Assembly: GCA_964495345.1 (NCBI GenBank)
Contig: CAZBVV010000023.1
Coordinates: 1 to 22,046 of the forward strand
Source: UBA1081 sp964495345
Lineage (GTDB): Bacteria; Bacillota; Clostridia; Oscillospirales; Acutalibacteraceae
Length of the DNA: 22,046 nt
Reading direction: 5' to 3'
Shown: positions 7,118 to 14,898 of the stretch, piece by piece
Numbering within the stretch: the first letter of the stretch is position 1
Layout: each line of letters opens with the position of its first letter
The notes under the pieces: generated by a model
Told to the model about the DNA's origin: nothing
The model's database searches: none
What the model saw: only the letters and a program-made list of their open reading frames with translations
Translations under genes and position numbers: made by a program

Positions 7118-8074
7118 ATGGTTTTTGAAAAACAGGTTTTGGATATGTACCGTTCTATTGCTTATTCAAGGTATGATGATAACGGAAGAGCGTTCTATTT
7201 TTCTCATGCTGATTTTAACGGCTTGCACAGGGAATGTTACGATTTTAAATCCTCCAAAGGTCATAAGCTAAGCGGTAATATATATTATTACGATAATTAT
7301 AATACAGAAAGACTTGTTATTTTTGACCACGGATTCGGCGGCGGACACCGTTCATATATGAAAGAGATTGAAATGCTGTGTAAACACGGTTACAGAGTAT
7401 TTGCTTACGACCATACAGGATGTATGGAATCAGAGGGTGAGAATCCAAACGGTTTGGCACAGTCACTTTGCGATTTGAATGATTGTATCAACACCTTAAA
7501 AGCAGATGAACATTTTAAAAATCTTGATTTCTCGGTAGTTGGACATAGCTGGGGCGGTTTTTCAAGCCTTAATATTTCGGCACTTCATCCTGATATTTCA
7601 CATATTGTCGTGCTGTCGGGATTTATATCTGTTGAGGAAATTGTAAATTCATTTTTAGACGGTAAGCTTAAATGCTACAGAAAAGCGGTTATGGAGCTTG
7701 AAAAAACATCTAATTCCGAATTTATAAAATACAATGCTGTTGATACCCTTTTAAAAACAAACGCAAAGGTGCTGCTTATTTATTCCGATAATGATAAAAT
7801 GGTTAAAAAATTTCATTATGATATGCTCAAAGCGGCTCTTGTGGGCAAAGACAATATAAAATTTATTCTTGAACACAATAAAGGTCATAATCCGAATTAC
7901 ACTCATAATGCAGTTGAGTGTCTTGCTGAATATTCTTCTGCTGTAAAGAAACAGAAAAAACTTCTGAAAACAGTCGAACAGAAGCAAGCGTTTGTTGCTT
8001 CATTTGATTGGAATGCAATTACCGAACAGGATGAAAATGTGTGGAATGAAATTTTTGATGTACTTGATAATTAA
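7118..8074 (+). CDS. Alpha/beta hydrolase family protein
   Basis: This is an alpha/beta hydrolase of 318 residues with a complete apparent triad: Ser144 in the nucleophile elbow VGHSWGG (141-147), an acid at Asp226 (IYSDNDKMV) and His257 (NKGHNPNY). The oxyanion region is FDHGFGGGH (69-77). There is no signal peptide, so it should be cytoplasmic. The N-terminal 50 residues and the helical C-terminal 45 residues are extra to the core fold. The substrate is unknown; esterase, thioesterase or peptidase activity are all possible. The start at 7118 is chosen because GGAGG (7106-7110) precedes it by 7 bases; an earlier ATG at 7094 would place this site inside the gene. It lies 47 bases after the ATP synthase hairpin, with no clear promoter of its own. 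Confidence 0.85.
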   Translation: MVFEKQVLDMYRSIAYSRYDDNGRAFYFSHADFNGLHRECYDFKSSKGHKLSGNIYYYDNYNTERLVIFDHGFGGGHRSYMKEIEMLCKHGYRVFAYDHTGCMESEGENPNGLAQSLCDLNDCINTLKADEHFKNLDFSVVGHSWGGFSSLNISALHPDISHIVVLSGFISVEEIVNSFLDGKLKCYRKAVMELEKTSNSEFIKYNAVDTLLKTNAKVLLIYSDNDKMVKKFHYDMLKAALVGKDNIKFILEHNKGHNPNYTHNAVECLAEYSSAVKKQKKLLKTVEQKQAFVASFDWNAITEQDENVWNEIFDVLDN

Positions 8075-8109
8075 AAAAAATACAGGCGGCGGAGAAATCC
8101 GTCGCCTGT
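8072..8109. terminator. Hairpin between convergent genes, strongest for the minus-strand operon
   Basis: ACAGGCGGCGGA (8082-8093) pairs with TCCGTCGCCTGT (8098-8109) through 12 bp with one G-U pair and a GAAA loop. On its left is a run of eight A (plus strand), which reads as a T-run for transcripts of the minus-strand GH16 gene, making a classic intrinsic terminator in that direction. In the plus direction the T-run is missing, so it would stop the hydrolase transcript less well. Confidence 0.85.
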
Positions 8110-8124
8110 TGCATATTGAATTGT

Positions 8125-9054
8125 TTATTCTGCTGTGGGAGTAAGCTGATAAATTCTTACATAATCAACTGTAAATACAGACTTGTGATTTTTATCTAAT
8201 TTGTTAAAAGCATCAAGCTGCGCCGATTTATCATGTCCGGGTCCGCCGAATGAAAGAATAACGTCAACAGGAACTTCGCAAACACCGTTTCCGAATGATG
8301 TTCTTACTGTTTCAACACCGTTGAGATAGAATATGTATTCATCCTCTGTCCATAAAAGACCGTAGGTATTGTATTCTGAGTACATATCATTCTGGGTGTA
8401 GAATGAAGGCATGTGATAGGAGTCGATACCCTTATCGTCAGGTCCGTCAATACCTGAAACGTGTATTGTGTTTTTACTTGCACTGTAACCTAAGCGGTAA
8501 TTAAGGTTTTCAAGAATGTCAATTTCTGCACCGCCGGGACCGCCGAGAGAATATTCCGGATCGTAGGAATGATCAGTCTGAAGCCAGAATGCTGAATTGA
8601 ATGCCGCATCGTCATTGCAAATAGCTCTTACTTCATAATAACCGTATGTATATCTTTCATTAAGTGCAATAGATCCTGTATACCAGCCTTCGCCGTATTC
8701 GCCGTCTTTGTATTCAGCTGTAATGTAAAGATTTCCGTCTTTAACAGATACCTGATCTATTGATGTATTGTAATAAGCATGAGAGCCTAAGCCTCTGCCT
8801 CTCCAAATATCCCAGTTAACGGTATCGCCCTCGAATTCATCCTCGAAAACAATGCTGTAGCCTGTAAGATCAAGTTCATCACCGTAAGGTGTAATGGGTT
8901 TACCTGTCATAAGGAAACCAAATAATTCGGTAATAATTGCAAGTGTAGCCGCAAAGCCTCTTTTTCCGATTTGTCCGAGAACACTAAAAATCTGTTCAAT
9001 AGCCCATGCTTCACGCAAAGCAAGACCTAAAGTTTCACTAAGCCAATTCATCAT
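8125..9054 (-). CDS. GH16 family beta-glucanase-like enzyme with N-terminal membrane segment
   Basis: This protein of 309 residues has its catalytic domain at about 62-305. The GH16 active-site motif E-x-D-x-x-E is EIDILE: Glu177 (nucleophile), Asp179 and Glu182 (acid/base). Other family features are FEDEFEGDTVNWDIW (70-84), ERYTYGYYEVRA (133-144) and a C-terminal VDYVRIYQ strand. Most such enzymes cleave beta-1,3 or beta-1,3-1,4 glucans (laminarin, lichenan), though GH16 also holds agarases and others; specificity cannot be read here. The N-terminus is odd: an acidic start, then Lys31-Arg32 and a hydrophobic segment (33-51), so it may be membrane-anchored and not cleaved. The start at 9054 follows GAGGTAG on the minus strand. 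It is the last gene of its operon. Confidence 0.9.
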   Translation of the reverse strand: MMNWLSETLGLALREAWAIEQIFSVLGQIGKRGFAATLAIITELFGFLMTGKPITPYGDELDLTGYSIVFEDEFEGDTVNWDIWRGRGLGSHAYYNTSIDQVSVKDGNLYITAEYKDGEYGEGWYTGSIALNERYTYGYYEVRAICNDDAAFNSAFWLQTDHSYDPEYSLGGPGGAEIDILENLNYRLGYSASKNTIHVSGIDGPDDKGIDSYHMPSFYTQNDMYSEYNTYGLLWTEDEYIFYLNGVETVRTSFGNGVCEVPVDVILSFGGPGHDKSAQLDAFNKLDKNHKSVFTVDYVRIYQLTPTAE

Positions 9055-9093
9055 AAAATCTACCTCAATTATCTTATTTAAGCATAAATGTGT

Positions 9094-9948
9094 TTATCTA
9101 AGTGTGTATGTTCTTATGAATGTTGAAATAATCTTGTTATAGTCTGAAATGTGGAACACAAGCTCACCGTTTTCGTCAGTTTCTACACAAAGACCCTCTG
9201 CTTCTGTATCAAAGCCTGTAGTGTTTCTGTCAAATGCGAGAGTAACTTTACCCGTTGCAAGGTCTACTGCATAAACAGTCTTTTTGCCTTCGAGGGGGTC
9301 GCAGTTAGTATAAAGTATACCGTTTGCAACATCACCTGCCTGAACTCTTGTAAGGGGTTCGGAAAGCTCAACAGTGTGTGAAAAACTCATGTCATCAATA
9401 TTATAAACAACAATTCTTTCGGCATCGTTGAATTCAGATGCATAAAGATAGTTTTCATCAGTAGCACACCAGGGGATACCGTCAGTAAGATAAGTTGCAT
9501 CAAGAGTGTAATAAACATCCATATACTCAAGTGTTTCAGCGTCATAGAGAAGTACGAGAGGCTGTTCCTCTGCTTTATCCTCAACGGGTGCATAGATTAT
9601 GCCGTTCTGTACGGAAATATCACCGATGTGGTCATAATTCTTGTCTTTGAATTCCTGCGGAAGTGCATCAAGAACATCTTTTACGATTTCACCGGATTCC
9701 CTATCTACAATACCCAGACAACATATCTGAACAGCGGCAAGAGAACCTGATATGTAATAATATCCGTCGTATGTGTCAAGTCCCTGACCCAGAACAAAGG
9801 CATCAACAAGTGAATAGCAGTTTTCTTTAACGATTTCAGCTTTGTCTGTGGGGGCGGGTGTAGGACAGAAAAGCATCGTTATGCTTGTAATTGCAACAGT
9901 GAGTGTTGCAAGAAAAGGTCTTAAAAATAAAATTATTTTTCCGAGCAT
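9094..9948 (-). CDS. Membrane-anchored or exported propeller-like protein of unknown function
   Basis: This protein of 284 residues begins with a signal or anchor sequence (MLGK, then hydrophobic residues 5-27, ending LFCPTPAPTD). Cys28 is in the right place for a lipoprotein, but the preceding MLF does not fit a lipobox. The rest has short repeated beta-rich blocks suggestive of a propeller: DTYDGYYYISGSL, DISVQNGIIYAPVED, ENYLYASEFNDAERIVVYN, DVANGILYTNCD and YAVDLATGKV. No catalytic motif is recognised; glycan binding is possible but unproven. The start is placed at 9948 because AAAGGAA precedes it on the minus strand and it yields the signal sequence; a longer frame to 10002 would overlap the upstream gene. 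It lies 17 bases after that gene and 39 before the GH16 gene. Confidence 0.75.
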   Translation of the reverse strand: MLGKIILFLRPFLATLTVAITSITMLFCPTPAPTDKAEIVKENCYSLVDAFVLGQGLDTYDGYYYISGSLAAVQICCLGIVDRESGEIVKDVLDALPQEFKDKNYDHIGDISVQNGIIYAPVEDKAEEQPLVLLYDAETLEYMDVYYTLDATYLTDGIPWCATDENYLYASEFNDAERIVVYNIDDMSFSHTVELSEPLTRVQAGDVANGILYTNCDPLEGKKTVYAVDLATGKVTLAFDRNTTGFDTEAEGLCVETDENGELVFHISDYNKIISTFIRTYTLR

Positions 9949-9965
9949 AGTTTTATTCCTTTCAA

Positions 9966-12140
9966 TTAATCTGCCAACAGGCCGTAATATCTGCCCATCC
10001 AATAAGGAAGCAGGAAGATATAAGGCATTGATGCACTCATACCGCTTGCACCTGTTCCGGGCAGTGTTGAAGTACGGTTGACCACTTTTGAGTTAACATC
10101 AATAAATTCTTCGCATCCCGAATCGCAGATAAACTGATTTCCGTCGTAATGAACGGGTACTCTTGCGGAATATTCAAGAGGATATTTAAGCTGTGCGGGA
10201 ATACCCATAGACTCTTGCTCAGTATCCCATACAAGACCTTTTCTGTGGCTGTTGTAAATGGGGAATCTGATAAGATTAAGATTCATTTCCGAAAGTGATT
10301 TTGCAGCATTTTCAATATCACAGCAGTTATTTGTAAGTGCACCGTAAGTGATATTAAACCAGGGTGAACGCTCAACTCTTTCGTATTCCCAATGATGATG
10401 AAGACCCATTTTGAAAATTTCTTTCTGTGCTTCATCTTCTGTATAAACGAGAAGAGGATAAATGTTGGTAAAATCAAGCTGGTCGTCAATGTGAGCAACG
10501 TGACCGTCTTCGCACTTGTACTGCATACAGTTCATAGCGTAGTGGTGTTTGTTTATCAGCATATCAAATACCTTGTTATACTTTTCATCACCTGTTACAT
10601 GATACGTTGTTTTAAGGAATGAAAGTATTTCGAGGGAATTTGTACCTCTTTCGTAATACCATCTGTCATCGTTATTAAGTAAATCAGGCTCCCAATTTGC
10701 CCATGTGGTGGGGATTCCGTCAACATCGGTAAGATGGAAATTATGCTCAATAATATGGTCGGTAATCGTTTTTACCACCTGTGCGATTTTTGCTTTTTCG
10801 GCATCATCAGCTACAAGGTCAAAGTATATTCCGTATGCGTAATAATGACCTGTCATTTCGTCACTTGATGTTTCACCCAGCCATTCACAGTCGGGTATAT
10901 CTTTGCAAGCGTGCCATTCTTCTCTTACGCCTGTGCCGTAATTGGGCTCATTTGCGTATCTTGTGGCTCTTGCAGTGAAACCGGGTCTGCCTGTAACCTC
11001 AGTAAGCTTAATCATAGCTTCAACTGCACGCTTTGCATTGGCTTTAGCCTTTTCATCACCTGTAACAGCATAGCGGAAGCACTGGCTTGCACAGTAAAGA
11101 CCTGTAAACAGACCGTCATTATCAGAGTTGGGAAGCCAGCCCGAATCCATATCGCCGTATTTTGTAAGCTTTCTTGATACGTGATAGCCTTCATTTCTTA
11201 CATAGTATTTATCGGCAAGCTCATCAAAATGATTTGCCTTTTCTTCAAGAGTCATAATCTTTGATGTGATTATGCTGATGCCTCTGGGGGTAACTGCGGC
11301 GATTGTTCCGTTGTCAGAAACAGTAATTGCCGTAACGTTAGGATGCATAAGCCATACGCCGTATGAGAAATATGAAAGCTTGCCGTCGATAAGAGTTATG
11401 ATACCTGTCTTTGTGGCAAAATATTTTTTTCCGTCAGCGGCAAAGAACATATCATTAACAGCTCCGTTAGGAACGGAATAGAAATCGTTACCGTTGAACC
11501 AATAATTTCTGCCGTCGTAAATATTAAGTCCCTCATCTGAGCCAACCCAAAGATGACCGAGAGCATCAATAGCCATGCAGTTGATTTTTTTGCTCAATGC
11601 ACCCGAAATTTCAGGAAGAAGCTCTGCCCAATGACGGCGTTTACCTTTCATTGACATAAGACCTGAAGTAGCTGAACCCACGTAAACGGTTTCGTCATAC
11701 TTAGCCTTGTTATCATGTGCGGCAAGGCAAACCGTGTCTTCGGGTAAATCAACTATTTTAACAGCTTCATTACCGTCAAGACGGTAAAGGGAGCTTTCTG
11801 TTATAAACCATACGGATTTATCAAGAGCAACTGACATATCAATAACAGGTGTGTCCAATTCTGTAATAACGCTGATTTTTCCCTTTTTTATCTCTGCAAG
11901 AGTATTGCCTGCTGTTGCAAAAAGTCTGCCGTCTTTTGAGAAAAGCTTTGTTATGTTTGATGCAGTCTTTTTAATTTTGCCCTCATTGTATTCAATAAGG
12001 CAATCGTTCTGTGCAATATACAGCGTTTCGCCGCAGAATGCAACAGAAAGAATATTGTCTATGTCAATTCCGTTTTCATTTGTAATAAATGTTTTATCGT
12101 ACTGTCTGAATTCACCAAAGTGAAGTGCAGGTTTTTTCAT
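9966..12140 (-). CDS. Fusion of sensor-type propeller and helical-toroid domain, function unknown
   Basis: This 724-residue protein lacks a signal peptide. Residues 1 to about 300 read as propeller blades like those of two-component regulator propellers (MAIDALGHLWVGSDEGLNIY, with similar blades nearby). Residues from about 310 to the end look like an (alpha/alpha) toroid typical of glycoside hydrolases and polysaccharide lyases: SGWLPNSDNDGLFTGLYCA, CEWLGETSSDEMTGHYYAYG and NDDRWYYERGTNSLEIL. The conserved-looking acidic residues in these segments are candidate catalytic residues, but no known family is assigned. The gene starts in an ATGA overlap with the upstream hydrolase gene and follows GGAGTG, so the two are likely co-translated. 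Being apparently cytoplasmic, it may act on imported oligosaccharides. Confidence 0.75.
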   Translation of the reverse strand: MKKPALHFGEFRQYDKTFITNENGIDIDNILSVAFCGETLYIAQNDCLIEYNEGKIKKTASNITKLFSKDGRLFATAGNTLAEIKKGKISVITELDTPVIDMSVALDKSVWFITESSLYRLDGNEAVKIVDLPEDTVCLAAHDNKAKYDETVYVGSATSGLMSMKGKRRHWAELLPEISGALSKKINCMAIDALGHLWVGSDEGLNIYDGRNYWFNGNDFYSVPNGAVNDMFFAADGKKYFATKTGIITLIDGKLSYFSYGVWLMHPNVTAITVSDNGTIAAVTPRGISIITSKIMTLEEKANHFDELADKYYVRNEGYHVSRKLTKYGDMDSGWLPNSDNDGLFTGLYCASQCFRYAVTGDEKAKANAKRAVEAMIKLTEVTGRPGFTARATRYANEPNYGTGVREEWHACKDIPDCEWLGETSSDEMTGHYYAYGIYFDLVADDAEKAKIAQVVKTITDHIIEHNFHLTDVDGIPTTWANWEPDLLNNDDRWYYERGTNSLEILSFLKTTYHVTGDEKYNKVFDMLINKHHYAMNCMQYKCEDGHVAHIDDQLDFTNIYPLLVYTEDEAQKEIFKMGLHHHWEYERVERSPWFNITYGALTNNCCDIENAAKSLSEMNLNLIRFPIYNSHRKGLVWDTEQESMGIPAQLKYPLEYSARVPVHYDGNQFICDSGCEEFIDVNSKVVNRTSTLPGTGASGMSASMPYIFLLPYWMGRYYGLLAD

Positions 12141-13084
12141 CTAAATTCACTCCATTGTGTTTGTTGTTGATGTATCCAATTAAGAATATATTTATAAACA
12201 TTCTCGTTATCATCTTCCCTGAGGATTTCATGGCGAAGTCCGGGATACAGGCGTACTTCCGTATTTATTCCCATTGAATCAAGTTTGTCTGCAAGCTCCG
12301 TTACGCATTTGCCGAAAAGACCTACAATATCTTTTGCACCTGAAATAAGCATAACAGGCAACAGCTGTGGAATGTTTGCAAGACATTCTTCTGATGAAGA
12401 CTTGAATAACGCTTTTTCAATTATCATCGCACTTGCATTTGTAATCGGAAAGTCAAAATACGGGTCTGCATCTGATTCATCCCTGTTTTCACGGCTGACA
12501 GAAAGCCATGCAGAAGTATCATCTTCTTTTAACAGCTTTGCAGTAATGTTACCGAAAATATCACTTACCGCGGTGTTGCACTTGTCTTTGCCGAGCATAT
12601 CACCTAACGGGTAGAAATAATCCTGTAAAACGGAAAGCTTGTTTCCTACATACGATGTGCCGGAAAGAATAAGTCCTGCAAGCTCATGCCCGAAATTTGA
12701 TGCATATATCCTTGCAAGGAAAGAGCCTAAATTCTGACCTAACAGATAATAGGGAAGTCCGGGATATTTGTTGCTCATGATATTATGAAGCACATGCATA
12801 TCGTCAACCATTCTGATATCCGTGTCAGGCTCACCGAAATTTCCAAGCTCTGCTTCGCTTTTAACGGACTTGCCGTGACCGATATGATCGTTTGCACACA
12901 CAACAAATCCGTTCTGTGCCATAAATCTTGCAAAACGGTCATAACGGTCTGCGTATTCAACAAAACCGTGAGCTATCTGAAAAACAGCCGTAGGTTCTGT
13001 TGCGTCGTCACGCCATATCAGAGTATGAATCATTGATTTTCCGTCGGTGGAATGATAATACGCTTCAGTTTTGACTATCGCCAT
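12137..13084 (-). CDS. Alpha/beta hydrolase homologue (serine aminopeptidase S33 / monoacylglycerol lipase type) with Asn in the nucleophile position
   Basis: This protein of 315 residues has the fold and motifs of the Hydrolase_4 group: IAHGFVEYADRYDRFA (38-53), ANDHIGHGKS (64-73), acid Asp252 (ISGAKDIVG) and His285 (PGLRHEILRE). The nucleophile elbow, normally G-H-S-M-G, reads GQNLG (116-120), with Asn118 (codon AAT, 12733-12731) in place of Ser. The protein may therefore be non-catalytic, a binding or regulatory homologue, or use another residue; Ser121 is next to the elbow but is a usual non-nucleophile position. There is no signal peptide. It is the second gene of the operon, 12 bases after the GH13 gene, and overlaps the next gene by ATGA. 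Confidence 0.85.
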   Translation of the reverse strand: MAIVKTEAYYHSTDGKSMIHTLIWRDDATEPTAVFQIAHGFVEYADRYDRFARFMAQNGFVVCANDHIGHGKSVKSEAELGNFGEPDTDIRMVDDMHVLHNIMSNKYPGLPYYLLGQNLGSFLARIYASNFGHELAGLILSGTSYVGNKLSVLQDYFYPLGDMLGKDKCNTAVSDIFGNITAKLLKEDDTSAWLSVSRENRDESDADPYFDFPITNASAMIIEKALFKSSSEECLANIPQLLPVMLISGAKDIVGLFGKCVTELADKLDSMGINTEVRLYPGLRHEILREDDNENVYKYILNWIHQQQTQWSEFR

Positions 13085-13096
13085 TAAAGTTACCTC

Positions 13097-14779
13097 TTAT
13101 TTAAAATAGTAAACTCGTGTTTCGTAGGGTTTGAGAACACACATATTGTTATCGGTCTGAGGATTGTTATAGTTGTAAAGTACAACCTCACCGTCAGCAA
13201 GATTAAAGCCTTCCGGAGCTTTGAAGATCATTTCCTTGTCGGAGAATGAACATACAACAAGCAATCTCTGATCTTCATAATGTCTTGAATATACAAACAG
13301 ATCGTCACGCTCGTGATAATGCTCTTTGTACTGACCGTAGATAACGATATCATGTTCCTTACGGAATTTGAGAAGCTTTCTGTAGTAGTGGAGAATTGAA
13401 TCGGGGTCAGCTTCTGCAGCTTCTACGTTAATCTCCGTATAGTTGGGGTTGATGTGGAACCATGCTTTATCTGCAGTTGTAAAGCCTGCATTCTTTTCTG
13501 CTGACCACTGAACGGGGGTTCTTGCATTATCTCTTGAAGCATAGTTTGCAATTTCAAGAATTTTGTCTTCTTTCATGCCGAACTTGCGGAACAGATCGCA
13601 GTTGTTGTATGTAGAAACGTCATCATAATCGTTGAGAGAGGAAAGAGGAATATTGGTCATACCGATTTCCTGTCCCTGATAAATAAAGGGAGTACCACTC
13701 TGGCAGATGTACATTGTTGCAAGCATTTTTGCACTTTCAACTCTGTATTCAAGGCTACCGTATCTGTTGATAACACGGGGTTGGTCATGGTTTTCAAGGT
13801 AGTTTGCGTTCCATGCCTTGCCGTAAAGCTGTGTCTGCCAATTATTATAAACCTTTTTCAGTTTTTTAAGGTTAAAGGGCATTTTAATCCAACTGAGGAA
13901 CATACAGTCAGCTTCCATATGCTGGAAATTGAACATCATATTAAGTGACTGATTGGGACCTTCCTCAATGTGTTTAAGAGCCTTTTTAGGTGTCATCATG
14001 GGGGCTTCGCCAACTGTCATGCAGTCGTAATGGTCGTAAACATCCTTGCGGAACTCCATAAGATACTGCTTGAGGTTGGGACCGTCCATGTAATGCTCCA
14101 TACCTGCAGCAATAGGAAGGGGGAAACCGTCGGGTAAGCCTTTTCTCTTTGAAATATATGTAATAACATCCTCACGGAAACCGTCAACACCCATATCGAG
14201 CCAGAAACGCATAATATCCTTAACCTCTTCACGAACCTTGGGGTTATCCATGTTAAGGTCGGGCTGTTCTACTGCAAACAGATGAAGATACCATGCATCA
14301 GCTTCTGCGTCGTATGTCCATGCGTCACCTGCAAAGTTTGATTTCCAGTCGTTGGGAGGCTTTTTGTTGTTGGCACGACCCTTTCTCCAGAAATAGTAAT
14401 CTCTGTAAGGGCTGTCGGGCTTTTTACTTTCGATAAACCACTTGTGCTGGTCGGATGTGTGGTTTATAACAAGGTCCATAATAACCTTTAAGCCTCTCTT
14501 GTGTGCTTCATCAAGTAATTCTTTAAACTCATCAAGAGTACCGAAATCGGGAGAAATATCTCTGTAATCGGCAATATCGTAACCGTGGTCTTTAAAGGGT
14601 GAAACATAAAGAGGTGAGAACCATATAGCATCAACACCAAGACTCTTTATATAGTCGAGCTTGGACATGATACCCTTGATATCACCTATACCGTCACCGT
14701 TGCCGTCGCAGAAGCTACGGGGCCAAACCTGGTAAACAGACATTTCTTTAAACCAATTTCTTGTAATTTTTTCAGACAT
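13097..14779 (-). CDS. GH13 alpha-glucosidase, oligo-1,6-glucosidase-like
   Basis: This cytoplasmic enzyme of 560 residues hydrolyses the non-reducing end of alpha-glucosides. GH13 regions are intact: region I DLVINHTSD (102-110), QPDLN (172-176) typical of the oligo-1,6-glucosidase subfamily, nucleophile Asp204 in GFREDVI, acid/base Glu258 in TVGEAP and transition-state Asp332 in ENHDQPR. The N-terminus NWFKEMSVYQVWPRSF is standard for this group (MalL-like). Isomaltose, panose or sucrose are possible substrates; trehalose-6-phosphate hydrolases are close relatives, so the exact specificity is open. The start at 14779 follows GAAAGGA on the minus strand; a start at 14797 would lack a site. 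It is the first gene of the operon and no signal peptide is seen. Confidence 0.92.
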   Translation of the reverse strand: MSEKITRNWFKEMSVYQVWPRSFCDGNGDGIGDIKGIMSKLDYIKSLGVDAIWFSPLYVSPFKDHGYDIADYRDISPDFGTLDEFKELLDEAHKRGLKVIMDLVINHTSDQHKWFIESKKPDSPYRDYYFWRKGRANNKKPPNDWKSNFAGDAWTYDAEADAWYLHLFAVEQPDLNMDNPKVREEVKDIMRFWLDMGVDGFREDVITYISKRKGLPDGFPLPIAAGMEHYMDGPNLKQYLMEFRKDVYDHYDCMTVGEAPMMTPKKALKHIEEGPNQSLNMMFNFQHMEADCMFLSWIKMPFNLKKLKKVYNNWQTQLYGKAWNANYLENHDQPRVINRYGSLEYRVESAKMLATMYICQSGTPFIYQGQEIGMTNIPLSSLNDYDDVSTYNNCDLFRKFGMKEDKILEIANYASRDNARTPVQWSAEKNAGFTTADKAWFHINPNYTEINVEAAEADPDSILHYYRKLLKFRKEHDIVIYGQYKEHYHERDDLFVYSRHYEDQRLLVVCSFSDKEMIFKAPEGFNLADGEVVLYNYNNPQTDNNMCVLKPYETRVYYFK

Positions 14780-14808
14780 GATAATGCATCCTTTCACGAT
14801 TATAATTG

Positions 14809-14828
14809 TAAAATATATACATATTTTA
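14809..14828. promoter_or_regulatory. AT-rich inverted repeat upstream of the GH13 operon, possible operator
   Basis: TAAAATAT (14809-14816) and ATATTTTA (14821-14828) are a perfect 8-bp inverted repeat with a 4-base spacer, 30 bases upstream of the GH13 start. It lies where the operon promoter should be, so it could bind a repressor. The DNA here is very AT-rich, so a chance palindrome is possible. A TATAAT on the minus strand (14804-14799) would give an unusually short leader. Confidence 0.3.
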
Positions 14829-14841
14829 TTTTAACATTAAA

Positions 14842-14881
14842 AAGGCAATTTGTAAAGTATGATATCTCCACAAATTGCCTT
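14842..14881 (-). terminator. Hairpin after the HAD phosphatase gene
   Basis: AAGGCAATTTGT (14842-14853) and ACAAATTGCCTT (14870-14881) form a perfect 12-bp stem with a 16-base loop, 17 bases beyond the stop of the HAD gene. In the minus direction it is followed by TTTAATGTTAAAA, a weak T-rich tail. It probably ends the GNAT-membrane protein-HAD operon and separates it from the GH13 operon. Confidence 0.7.
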
Positions 14882-14898
14882 GATGTTTATTGTGCAAC

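Noticed and set aside
9865..9948. Lipoprotein signal at Cys28 of the propeller-like protein
   Set aside because: The residues before Cys are Met-Leu-Phe, and Phe at the -1 position does not fit a lipobox, so I call it only a signal or anchor segment.
12719..12727. Ser121 as a replacement nucleophile in the degenerate hydrolase
   Set aside because: Ser at this place follows the elbow in ordinary active homologues (G-x-S-x-G-S) as well, so it is not evidence for a shifted nucleophile.
14799..14804. TATAAT on the minus strand as the -10 box of the GH13 operon
   Set aside because: Transcription would start inside or after the ribosome binding site, and no -35 match sits 17 bp upstream; it is not listed as a promoter.
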